DNA of 64,000 nucleotides, taken from assembly GCF_022427965.1 (NCBI RefSeq), contig NZ_JAKTTI010000020.1, positions 1 through 64,000 of the forward strand, written 5' to 3'. This DNA is from Fredinandcohnia quinoae (GTDB lineage: Bacteria; Bacillota; Bacilli; Bacillales; Bacillaceae_L). Both the position numbers and the translations under genes were made by a program. The notes below the pieces were generated by a model. It had not been told where the DNA came from and searched no databases. It saw nothing but the letters and a program-made list of their open reading frames with translations. Each line of letters opens with the position of its first letter. The first letter of the stretch is position 1. Shown here piece after piece: positions 55,261 to 63,361 of this stretch.

Positions 55261-57057
55261 TTACTGAATAGCTTCCAACTGATTTTGCAATAAATGACTG
55301 AACACATTTCGTTTATCCTCTTTAAGCTCGGAAAAACCACCTCTTTGAATGACCTCGCCCTGATCTAAGACAATAACTTGATCAGCATTTCGAATTGTTG
55401 ATAACCGGTGAGCAATCACGACAATCGTCATTTTTCCTTTCAAGCGTTCAATTGCTTGTTGTATATTTCTCTCATTTTCAGTATCTAGAGAGCTTGTGGC
55501 TTCATCTAAGACTAGGATGGAAGGCTTTCTAAGGATAGCCCGTGCTAACACAAGACGTTGCCGTTCACCACCAGATAGTTTTATTCCCCGATCCCCAATA
55601 AGTGTATCAAGTCCGTCGGATAACCCTCTTACATACTCACTTGCTGAAGAAAATTCCAAGGCATCCCAGATTTCTTGCTCACTTGCATTTGGTTCAACTA
55701 ATAATAAATTATCGCGAATGCTAGTATTAAATAGGAATGGATCTTGTGGGACATAGCTGACTGATCGTCTTAACGCGATTAAGTTAGCGCTTGTCAATGG
55801 TGTCCCATCAATGATTACTTGCCCTGTTTCCGCTTGGTTTAGGCCCATTAGTAAATCAATTAAAGTGCTTTTTCCAGCTCCTGAACGTCCAACAACTGCA
55901 GTCATTTGGTTGGCAGGAAATATTATATTAATATCCTTCAATGCATAAATTGGTTCATTTTGATTATAACGAAAAGAAGCATGTCGACATACAATGCTTT
56001 GTTCAATGGTTAGTGGCTTGACCGATTTATGTAATTCTTGTTCATATTCGCGAGCTTGTTTACATTGATTTTGTATAGCTTCAACCGCCTTAAATGAAGG
56101 AATTGTTGATGCTATTTGTTCCAAAGAAGACTGAATGGAAGAAACACGCGGCCACAACCTTGAGAAGATTACGATCACTAACATTAATTGTCCCGTCTGA
56201 GCACTAAACATGCTAACTGCAAAATAGATAAATAAAGCAATTAAAATAGCAGAGGCGACTTTATAGTTTAACTGGGAAGCTGTTTTAAGCTTTGTATAGT
56301 TCACCTGTTGATTATATATTTTTTTCGTTAACGAACTAAACCAATCAACGCGTGATTGTTCTAATGTATTGCTTTTGATATCTTTAATACCATTCATTTG
56401 ATCGGTAATACCTGCTAGATAGTCCTTATTTAATTCATAATTCTGCTTCCCTAATTCAAGTGACCGTTTTAAAAATTTTCGATTGAAAAAGATAAGCACT
56501 GCTCCAGATAGTAGGACAAACGATGTTATACTAGGTGACAGAATAAAGGCAAGAGCAATTTGTACCAAAGTAAACACAAGTGATGTGATAAATTGTAAAA
56601 ATGAATAAGTTCCAAGACTAGCCCGACCGATTTCTGCTGTTAAAATATTAACGAGATCTGACTTGCGTTGCTTAATAAAAAAGTTCCAATTCGCATGTAG
56701 TATTGGTTCATATGTTTCTAGCCGCATATAGCGTAAAAAACCTTGCTGTATTTTGGTGTTCTTGACATTCAATTGGCGATTTACGATATTTTGGGTGATA
56801 ACAATCAAAACATAAAAGCCCAATATCAGCGGTAAGCCAACTGAAGTAGGAATATACTGAAGGAAATCAAAAACACCTATTAATGGTACTCCACTAGAAT
56901 CAAACTCAACAATCCCACTCATGCTTAGCAAAGGGACTAATAACAGGATTCCAATACCTTCTATCAGGCCTAACGCAATCATCGCAAAAAGATTAATATA
57001 GACAGCACTTCCAGAATACTTATGAATTTGTTTTAAGAAATATAACACATATTGCAT
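55261..57057 (-). CDS. Lasso peptide ABC exporter (D protein)
   Basis: 598 residues from ATG 57057 (AAGGGGG ribosome site; a GTG at 57093 is in frame). An N-terminal membrane domain of six helices (about 10-310) is joined to an ATPase with Walker A GRSGAGKST (about 390-398), signature LSGGERQRL (about 500) and Walker B ILVLDEATSSLD. There is no N-terminal C39 peptidase domain, so it cannot remove a leader peptide. It follows the kinase gene by about 56 bp; together with the precursor it fits lasso export and self-immunity. Confidence 0.85.
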   Translation of the reverse strand: MQYVLYFLKQIHKYSGSAVYINLFAMIALGLIEGIGILLLVPLLSMSGIVEFDSSGVPLIGVFDFLQYIPTSVGLPLILGFYVLIVITQNIVNRQLNVKNTKIQQGFLRYMRLETYEPILHANWNFFIKQRKSDLVNILTAEIGRASLGTYSFLQFITSLVFTLVQIALAFILSPSITSFVLLSGAVLIFFNRKFLKRSLELGKQNYELNKDYLAGITDQMNGIKDIKSNTLEQSRVDWFSSLTKKIYNQQVNYTKLKTASQLNYKVASAILIALFIYFAVSMFSAQTGQLMLVIVIFSRLWPRVSSIQSSLEQIASTIPSFKAVEAIQNQCKQAREYEQELHKSVKPLTIEQSIVCRHASFRYNQNEPIYALKDINIIFPANQMTAVVGRSGAGKSTLIDLLMGLNQAETGQVIIDGTPLTSANLIALRRSVSYVPQDPFLFNTSIRDNLLLVEPNASEQEIWDALEFSSASEYVRGLSDGLDTLIGDRGIKLSGGERQRLVLARAILRKPSILVLDEATSSLDTENERNIQQAIERLKGKMTIVVIAHRLSTIRNADQVIVLDQGEVIQRGGFSELKEDKRNVFSHLLQNQLEAIQ

Positions 57058-57113
57058 TTGATATTCCCCCTTGGGTAAGGCGTGTTCCCCCACCTTCTCA
57101 AAGATAAGATTTT

Positions 57114-58046
57114 TTATCTTACCTTCTCCTTTTGTAATTTAGCTAGAATCAAATCGACTAGCTCATGAGCGGTAAAATAAGTTGTTGGTCTTTTTATTTG
57201 ATAAAGGTCAAGCTTGTTAACTATTTTTGTCAATGTTTCAAAATGCCAGTCCATTAATCCAGAACGTGCTATAAGGAAATTACGGTATGTATGCTGGAAT
57301 AGTTTAAGTAAACGCTCTAAGTCTTGGATAGGAGTGATTTCAATTCGACCATTTTCTTTTTTTGTTAACTCGATAACTCCAGCTAATGGAGTTGGCTCAG
57401 TTTTAAAATGTTCTTTTACTGGTATGGCGAACTTTGTCTCTCTTTGGATTACTGGTCGATACTGCCCAGAATCCATACCAAATTGATCAATGCTTTCTTG
57501 CCATAACTTTTGCTGCGGGTAAGCTGGTGTCACAATTGGTTGATTTCCATCCGCTAGGGTGACTGCTATTACATCATCACTTAATAAACTATAACCCCGT
57601 TTTATGAAAGCTGAGGCAAGGGTTGATTTTCCTGCTCCTGAATCTCCAACAATTGCGTAAGCTTTGCCATTAATTACAACGGCACTCCCATGTAAGGGTA
57701 GGATTTTTCTTTGCAGTAAAATGGCCCCCATACATGTGCCAAGAAGATATAGACGGATATGGTCATGGGATACGTTCGGGTAGGGTGACACTAATATGGT
57801 ATTTCCATGCTCTATTTTGAAGATGGCCACGTCTGGTACTTGGAACATAATAAAATCTTCTTCGACAATAAAAAAATTATTTCTATCTGCAAAATCTGCC
57901 CATAAAAGGGATAAATCTGTTTCAGTTATCACTATATCTACTTGGTTATCATTTACATATGTAAGAGGAGCTTCAGGTAGGAAATAAACACTAGATACTG
58001 TTAAACCAAAAACCTTGTAAAAATACTCTTCAGAGAAAAAAAACAT
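57114..58046 (-). CDS. HPr-kinase-like lasso peptide kinase (PadeK type)
   Basis: 310 residues, ATG after AAGGGG. The P-loop GDSGAGKST is at 134-142, PLHGS just before it, and LLSDD (about 154-158) is the acidic metal site of HPr kinase folds. In the paeninodin cluster such a kinase phosphorylates the C-terminal Ser of the precursor (published family role). The precursor here ends in Ser, which supports this. It is divergent from the cyclase gene. Confidence 0.82.
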   Translation of the reverse strand: MFFFSEEYFYKVFGLTVSSVYFLPEAPLTYVNDNQVDIVITETDLSLLWADFADRNNFFIVEEDFIMFQVPDVAIFKIEHGNTILVSPYPNVSHDHIRLYLLGTCMGAILLQRKILPLHGSAVVINGKAYAIVGDSGAGKSTLASAFIKRGYSLLSDDVIAVTLADGNQPIVTPAYPQQKLWQESIDQFGMDSGQYRPVIQRETKFAIPVKEHFKTEPTPLAGVIELTKKENGRIEITPIQDLERLLKLFQHTYRNFLIARSGLMDWHFETLTKIVNKLDLYQIKRPTTYFTAHELVDLILAKLQKEKVR

Positions 58047-58477
58047 CTATTTTAACCCCTTCTATTTTATTTAACCTTATATAATTGTAATTTAGAATAT
58101 TATGTTCATAATAAAGGACGCTTGATGTGAAATATCGACTAGTAAATTATTATTAAATATTCTTTATAAAGAACAATTTTAGTATAAATTATCATCATAA
58201 TTTAATTATGTCAATAACTGATTTTCAATTCTATTATTCCTTTTAAATAATACATTATATGTGAAAATGGTGATGATCTAAGTGTGCGTTTTGCTGGTAA
58301 AATTCAATTTATGAAAATTTAAAAAGTAGAAAATAGGTATTGAAATTTATTTTTAATAATGATATGTTCTCAATAAGGAACCAATTTTAAGGGTATAGTC
58401 ATATATGCCTATTTATAATTTTAGAATAAATGTTCTTATTTAAGAATTGAAAAGTAAACCTTATTGGAGAAGATATA
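58047..58477. other. Divergent promoter region of the lasso cluster
   Basis: 430 bp, very AT-rich, no ORF of useful length on either strand, so no hidden B1 or B2 gene. TTGAAA (58340-58345), 17 bp, TATGTT (58363-58368) is a plausible promoter for the cyclase gene. TATGTTC with a following AATAA-GGA motif occurs at both 58099 and 58363, possibly a regulatory repeat. Confidence 0.5.
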
Positions 58478-60466
58478 ATGAGTGCAATTGCTGGAATTTA
58501 TCATGTGAAAGAACCGATTCCTAAACAATTTGAACAAGTAATGATGCAAGCATTAAGCAAGTTTCCGGCAGATGATGTCCAAACCTGGCACAAGGATAAA
58601 GTGTTTTTGGGATGCCATGCACAATGGATTACTGTGGAGTCGATTGGTGAACAACTACCATTTTACGATTATGAGAGGCAATTAGTCATTACATCAGATG
58701 CAATGATTGATAATCGAAGCGAATTATTTGATCAATTAGGAATAGATAACACGGAAAGAAAAATTATGCCTGATAGTCAACTAATTCTTATCGCCTATGC
58801 AAAATGGGGAGATGAAGTTGTAAAGCATTTAATAGGTGACTTTGCCTTTATGATTTGGGATGAGAAAAACCAAAAATTATTTGGAGCAAGAGATTTTTCC
58901 GGTACAAGACCGCTATATTTTTACCATAGTGATCAGCAATTTGCCTTCTGCACTGTTATGGAACCATTGCTAAGGTTGCCCTATATAAACAAGCAGTTAA
59001 ATGAAGAGTGGCTTGCTGAGTATTTGGCAATTTCAACCATAGTTGATGCTGTCGATGTGGTAAATACAGTTATAAAGGATATTCAACAAGTTCCACCTTC
59101 ACATACGGTTACTGTGATGGATGGGAAACTAAAGCTTACGAAATATTCTGTACTATCATTCGGTGAAAAAATCAGATTTAAAACAGATCAGGAATATATT
59201 GTGGCTTTTCGTGATATTTTTCAAAAAGCAGTTGATTCAAGAGTACGAACCTTTAAAAGGGTGGGCTCGCACTTAAGTGGTGGACTTGATTCAGGGGCGG
59301 TTGCTGCTTTTGCTGCAAAAACATTACAACAACAAAATAAAAGATTACATACCTACAGTTCAATCCCTGTGGAAGATTTTCAGGACTACACACCAAGAAA
59401 CTATTTTCCAGATGAACGGCCATTTATCAGTAAAACAGTTGATTATGTAGGAAATATTGATGATCATTATTTAAGTCTAGAAAGTAAAAATTCATACAAT
59501 GATATTGATGACTGGTTGAGAATTATAGAAACACCATATAAATTCTTTGAGAATTCTTTCTGGATGAAAGGCATATTTGAACGAGCAAGTAAAGATGAAA
59601 TTGGGATTTTATTAAGTGGAGCTAGAGGGAATTTTACGATTTCCTGGGGCCCAGCATTAGAATATTACGGTCATTTATTAAAGAGTATGAAATGGTTAAG
59701 TCTTGCACGTGAACTAAAGACTTATAGCAGAAACATCGGAGTAGGTAGGAAAAAACTACTTCAGGAAATAGGTAAACAAGTATTTCCTTTTATGCGCAAT
59801 GAGGAGGACTATCAATTTCCGATGCTCATAAACTCTGATTTTGCAAAAAAGGTAAATGTCTTTGATAAACTGGAAAGGTATGGAATGGGAGCCGATGGCT
59901 TTAATGGGCTCACACTTTTAAATATAAGGCAACATCTTATTAAGAACGAATTTATTTGGAATTCAAATGGAATTGCGTTCTCAAAATTATCCATGCAATA
60001 TGGAGTTTTAATGCGGGATCCAACCAATGATATCAGGGTGATTAATTATTGTATGTCACTTCCCCTAGACCAATTTATTAATAATGGAATGGACCGAGCT
60101 CTGATTCGAAACGCAACAGAAGGGTATTTGCCTGATGCAGTGAGACTAAACCAAACAGATTACGGCCTTCAAGCAGCAGATTGGATTCATAGAATGATAC
60201 CTTGCTGGACAGATTTTATTGAAGAGGTAAAACAACTATTAAATGATAAAGATGTAGAACAATTTTTCAATTTGGAATCAATCAGCAATGCACTTTTGAC
60301 AGCTATGGAAGTGCCGAAAGGGGATTCTGCTTTTAACCCTGAACTTAGAATGCTGATGCGTAGCATCATTGTCTATCGATTTCTTCAATCATTTAACCTT
60401 AAAGGAGGTGATACATATGAAAAAAGAATGGAAAAAACCGCAACTGGAATTGTTGGATATCAGTGA
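58478..60466 (+). CDS. Lasso peptide macrolactam synthetase (asparagine synthase-like, C protein)
   Basis: 662 residues, ATG after TTGGAGAAG. N-terminal Ntn-like domain (about 1-200) without the Cys2 nucleophile of true AsnB (starts MSAIAGIYHV), so no glutaminase is expected. The AMP-forming synthetase domain has the PP-loop SGGLDS at 267-272. The enzyme would activate an Asp side chain with ATP and close the isopeptide ring. The last 50 bases overlap the precursor gene. Slightly longer than usual (about 600). Confidence 0.88.
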   Translation: MSAIAGIYHVKEPIPKQFEQVMMQALSKFPADDVQTWHKDKVFLGCHAQWITVESIGEQLPFYDYERQLVITSDAMIDNRSELFDQLGIDNTERKIMPDSQLILIAYAKWGDEVVKHLIGDFAFMIWDEKNQKLFGARDFSGTRPLYFYHSDQQFAFCTVMEPLLRLPYINKQLNEEWLAEYLAISTIVDAVDVVNTVIKDIQQVPPSHTVTVMDGKLKLTKYSVLSFGEKIRFKTDQEYIVAFRDIFQKAVDSRVRTFKRVGSHLSGGLDSGAVAAFAAKTLQQQNKRLHTYSSIPVEDFQDYTPRNYFPDERPFISKTVDYVGNIDDHYLSLESKNSYNDIDDWLRIIETPYKFFENSFWMKGIFERASKDEIGILLSGARGNFTISWGPALEYYGHLLKSMKWLSLARELKTYSRNIGVGRKKLLQEIGKQVFPFMRNEEDYQFPMLINSDFAKKVNVFDKLERYGMGADGFNGLTLLNIRQHLIKNEFIWNSNGIAFSKLSMQYGVLMRDPTNDIRVINYCMSLPLDQFINNGMDRALIRNATEGYLPDAVRLNQTDYGLQAADWIHRMIPCWTDFIEEVKQLLNDKDVEQFFNLESISNALLTAMEVPKGDSAFNPELRMLMRSIIVYRFLQSFNLKGGDTYEKRMEKTATGIVGYQ

Positions 60467-60563
60467 AACAATGGCAAATTGGCATGGTGACTCTTGGGAT
60501 GGGTTCTTTATTGGAAGGAAGTATAAGCCAGAGGAGCCAGGCCCTGATCCGATTGATAGTTAA
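60417..60563 (+). CDS. Lasso peptide precursor, paeninodin family
   Basis: 48 residues from ATG 60417, behind the ideal ribosome site AAAGGAGGTG inside the cyclase gene. The leader MKKEWKKPQLELLDISETM has the W/Y-x-x-P motif (W5, P8) and Thr at -2. The predicted 29-residue core starts at Ala20, with Asp28 at core position 9 for an Ala1-Asp9 ring; Phe30, Phe31, Arg34 and Tyr36 follow, and the tail is Pro/Glu/Asp-rich and ends in Ser48. This matches paeninodin-type precursors (core starts Ala, Asp9, C-terminal DS). Confidence 0.88.
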   Translation: MKKEWKKPQLELLDISETMANWHGDSWDGFFIGRKYKPEEPGPDPIDS

Positions 60564-60638
60564 TCTATCAAAATACTAATTAGAAGTTTTTACTTAAGCG
60601 ATCATGTTTTGTTTGCAATACTAAATAAAGTTTTGGTT

Positions 60639-60671
60639 AAAAGGGCAAATCCTTAGATTTGCCCTTTTTAA
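60639..60671. terminator. Terminator between the lasso and sugar genes
   Basis: AAAAGGGCAAATC pairs with GATTTGCCCTTTT around CTTA, with A and T runs on both sides. Confidence 0.92.
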
Positions 60672-60679
60672 AATACATT

Positions 60680-61987
60680 TTATAGTTGGACTCCTTCACC
60701 GAGCCGTACAACTCTTGCAGTTCCCTCGTGTCCATTTGTAATATTCTTCGTATCAAACACAAGTGAAGCGTTATTCAGAATTTTCTTCAGTGGGATATTG
60801 GAATGATCAGTCAAGATGATGGTACAATCCATTTTTCTAAGCACATTTTCTGTTAAGTCTGTGTTGAATAATTCCTCATTAGCTATCTTTAATGAGGAAA
60901 TATATGGATCATGATAGTGAACATTAGCCCCTTTTTGTTTTAATAACTCAATGATCTCTAATGCTGCAGAGTCACGTGTATCCTCCACATCTTTTTTATA
61001 AGTTACCCCATAAATAAGGATATTAGTTGATGATAGTGATTTTGATGGAAGAAGTTTTTCCGTGCGGTTCACGATATAGGAAATCATCCGGTGATTGGTC
61101 TGCTCCGAAATTGTAATGAAATCACTACTCATTTCAAGTTGCTTAAGCTTCCATTGAAGATATAACGGATCAACAGGGATACAATGGCCGCCTATTCCAG
61201 GACCTGGATAAAAAGGAGTAAATCCATATGGTTTTGTTGCAGCTGCATTGATTACTTCCCAAATATCAACATGTAATTGATCACAAAGTATGGCCATCTC
61301 ATTAATAAAGGAAATATTAATAAAACGGAACGTATTTTCAAGTAGCTTTGTTAATTCAGCTGCTTCAGTTGAAGAAACTGGAACGACCTCATGATAAATT
61401 TGGCTGTAAAGTGATATCGCAGCCTGTTTACATTTTGATGTAACTCCTCCAACGACCTTTGGAATCTCATCTACCATATATTTATCATTACCAGGATCAA
61501 TTCTCTCCGGTGAATTAGCTAAAAGGAAATCCTCGCCAATCTGTAAACCACTTTTTTCAAGTATAGGTAGTAAAACTTCATTGGTTGTTCCGGGAAAGGT
61601 TGAGCTTTCCAAAATAATAAGTTGTCCCTTTTGTAATCTTTTACTAATTTCAGTTCCTGCACTAATAATGAATCGTAAATCTGGTACTTTTTGATTAGTT
61701 AAAGGTGTTGGAACACAAATAATGATAGAACCCACACTCTTTATTTCATCAAAATTAGTAGTCGCTACGAAATTTCCGCTATCAACAACCTTTTTTAACC
61801 GATTGTCATCTATGTCACCAATATAGCTTTTTGACTGATGAAGTTTTGATACTTTTTCAACATCTGTATCGATTCCTGCTACACTAAATCCCTTTTCAGC
61901 AAGCATGACAGATAAAGGGAGACCTACAAATCCTAAACCGATAACAGCTATTTTTTCTTTTATCCCCGATGTTGCATCGAATTGCAT
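60680..61987 (-). CDS. UDP-sugar 6-dehydrogenase (WbpA-like)
   Basis: 435 residues from ATG 61987 (GAGGTGAG ribosome site; ATG 62026 in frame is less likely). NAD-binding GLGFVGLPLSVMLAEKGF near the start, catalytic Cys in GPGIGGHCIPVDPLYL (about 255-270), and the C-terminal UDP-sugar binding domain. Sequence style fits UDP-GlcNAc/UDP-ManNAc dehydrogenases of surface polysaccharides rather than UDP-glucose enzymes. The neighbouring aminotransferase and oxidoreductase support a WbpA-like role. Confidence 0.82.
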   Translation of the reverse strand: MQFDATSGIKEKIAVIGLGFVGLPLSVMLAEKGFSVAGIDTDVEKVSKLHQSKSYIGDIDDNRLKKVVDSGNFVATTNFDEIKSVGSIIICVPTPLTNQKVPDLRFIISAGTEISKRLQKGQLIILESSTFPGTTNEVLLPILEKSGLQIGEDFLLANSPERIDPGNDKYMVDEIPKVVGGVTSKCKQAAISLYSQIYHEVVPVSSTEAAELTKLLENTFRFINISFINEMAILCDQLHVDIWEVINAAATKPYGFTPFYPGPGIGGHCIPVDPLYLQWKLKQLEMSSDFITISEQTNHRMISYIVNRTEKLLPSKSLSSTNILIYGVTYKKDVEDTRDSAALEIIELLKQKGANVHYHDPYISSLKIANEELFNTDLTENVLRKMDCTIILTDHSNIPLKKILNNASLVFDTKNITNGHEGTARVVRLGEGVQL

Positions 61988-62256
61988 GAAACTACTCACC
62001 TCGTCTCTTTCTAAAATGTAATACATTCTAAACTATGCACTGACAGAGAGAAGGGAATGGACAAACAACTTATTCTACTAAATTTAGGCAATGGAATTTT
62101 TACCGGACTTTTTTGGACTTCATCTATTAATGGTATCTTTGCCGTTACTCTTTGTACGGGTTTGTCATAGATTATGGAGAAATAAAATTTAGTGATATCA
62201 AACGCTGATATTTTCTGATTATTAGCTTATTTGATATACAAATGAAGGGGTAGAAA

Positions 62257-63360
62257 ATGATAAACCTAGTGGACTTAAGACGACAATTTCAAAGCGTTAA
62301 AAAGGAAATTTTACAAGAAATGAACGATGTCATAGAAAGTGGCCAGTATATTATGGGACCAAAGGTTATGGAACTAGAGATGAAGATCGCAAAAAGGCTA
62401 GGTGTATCAGAAGCGATTGCTGTTGCAAATGGAACAGATGCGCTTGTTCTTACACTTGAGGCTTATGGAATTGGGAAAGGTGATGAAGTAATTACAACAC
62501 CATTTACTTTCTTTGCAAGTGCAGAGGCAATTTCACGAGTCGGAGCAGTACCTGTATTTGCAGATGTTGATCCAATTACGTTCAATATTAATCCTAATGA
62601 AATTGAACGTAAAATAACGCCAGCTACAAAAGCAATTATACCTGTCCATATCTTCGGTCAACCAGCTGATATGGATGATATCAATGAAATTGCAAAAAAA
62701 TATGAACTTAAAGTGATAGAAGATGCATGTCAAGCATTTGGTGCTTCATTTAAGGACCAACCGGTAGGTAGTTTAGGAGATGTCGCTTGTTTCTCATTTT
62801 TTCCTACGAAAAATCTTGGCACGATGGGGGATGGCGGTATCATCACAACTTGCGATTCAGCGTTGGCAACAACAATTAGAAAGCTTCGAACTCATGGTAC
62901 AACGAAGAAATACTTTCATGATCGGATTGGCTATAATAGTCGACTAGATGAGCTACATGCTGCTATTCTTCTTGTTAATCTTACTAAAATTGACGATTGG
63001 AATTCAAAGAGAAGAGTTCTTGCAGAACGTTATCGAAAATACCTAAACCATGTTACCCATTTGAAAATGCCAGTAGAGGGGAAGTATCGGACACATATTT
63101 ACCACTTATTTTGTATTGAATCAGAGCAACGAGAAGAAATAATGAATGCCCTCATTAATGCACAGATACAAACTGGAGTCTACTACCCACGTTGCCTTCA
63201 TCTTCAAGATGTTTACTCATTCCTGCAATATAAGAAAGGAGATTTCCCAGTAGCTGAATATTTATCTGAAAGACTTTTTGCTATTCCTATGCATCCATTT
63301 TTAACAGAGGGTGAACAAGACAAAATTATTTCAATCTTACGCCAAGATGGAGGTAGATAA
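62257..63360 (+). CDS. DegT/DnrJ/EryC1 sugar aminotransferase (WbpE-like)
   Basis: 367-residue PLP enzyme for 3- or 4-amino-sugar nucleotides. Motifs: VANGTDALVLTLEAYGIGKG (about 55-74), TTPFTFFASAEAI, VIEDACQAFGAS (PLP Asp), and the catalytic Lys in CFSFFPTKNLGTMGDGG (about 180-196). ATG after AAGGGG. Followed after one base by an oxidoreductase, so the two are co-translated. Confidence 0.87.
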   Translation: MINLVDLRRQFQSVKKEILQEMNDVIESGQYIMGPKVMELEMKIAKRLGVSEAIAVANGTDALVLTLEAYGIGKGDEVITTPFTFFASAEAISRVGAVPVFADVDPITFNINPNEIERKITPATKAIIPVHIFGQPADMDDINEIAKKYELKVIEDACQAFGASFKDQPVGSLGDVACFSFFPTKNLGTMGDGGIITTCDSALATTIRKLRTHGTTKKYFHDRIGYNSRLDELHAAILLVNLTKIDDWNSKRRVLAERYRKYLNHVTHLKMPVEGKYRTHIYHLFCIESEQREEIMNALINAQIQTGVYYPRCLHLQDVYSFLQYKKGDFPVAEYLSERLFAIPMHPFLTEGEQDKIISILRQDGGR

Positions 63361-63361
63361 T

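Noticed and set aside
58047-58477. Hidden lasso B1/RRE gene in the divergent promoter region
   Set aside because: All frames are broken by frequent stops; the longest open stretches are far too short for an RRE protein and lack ribosome sites.
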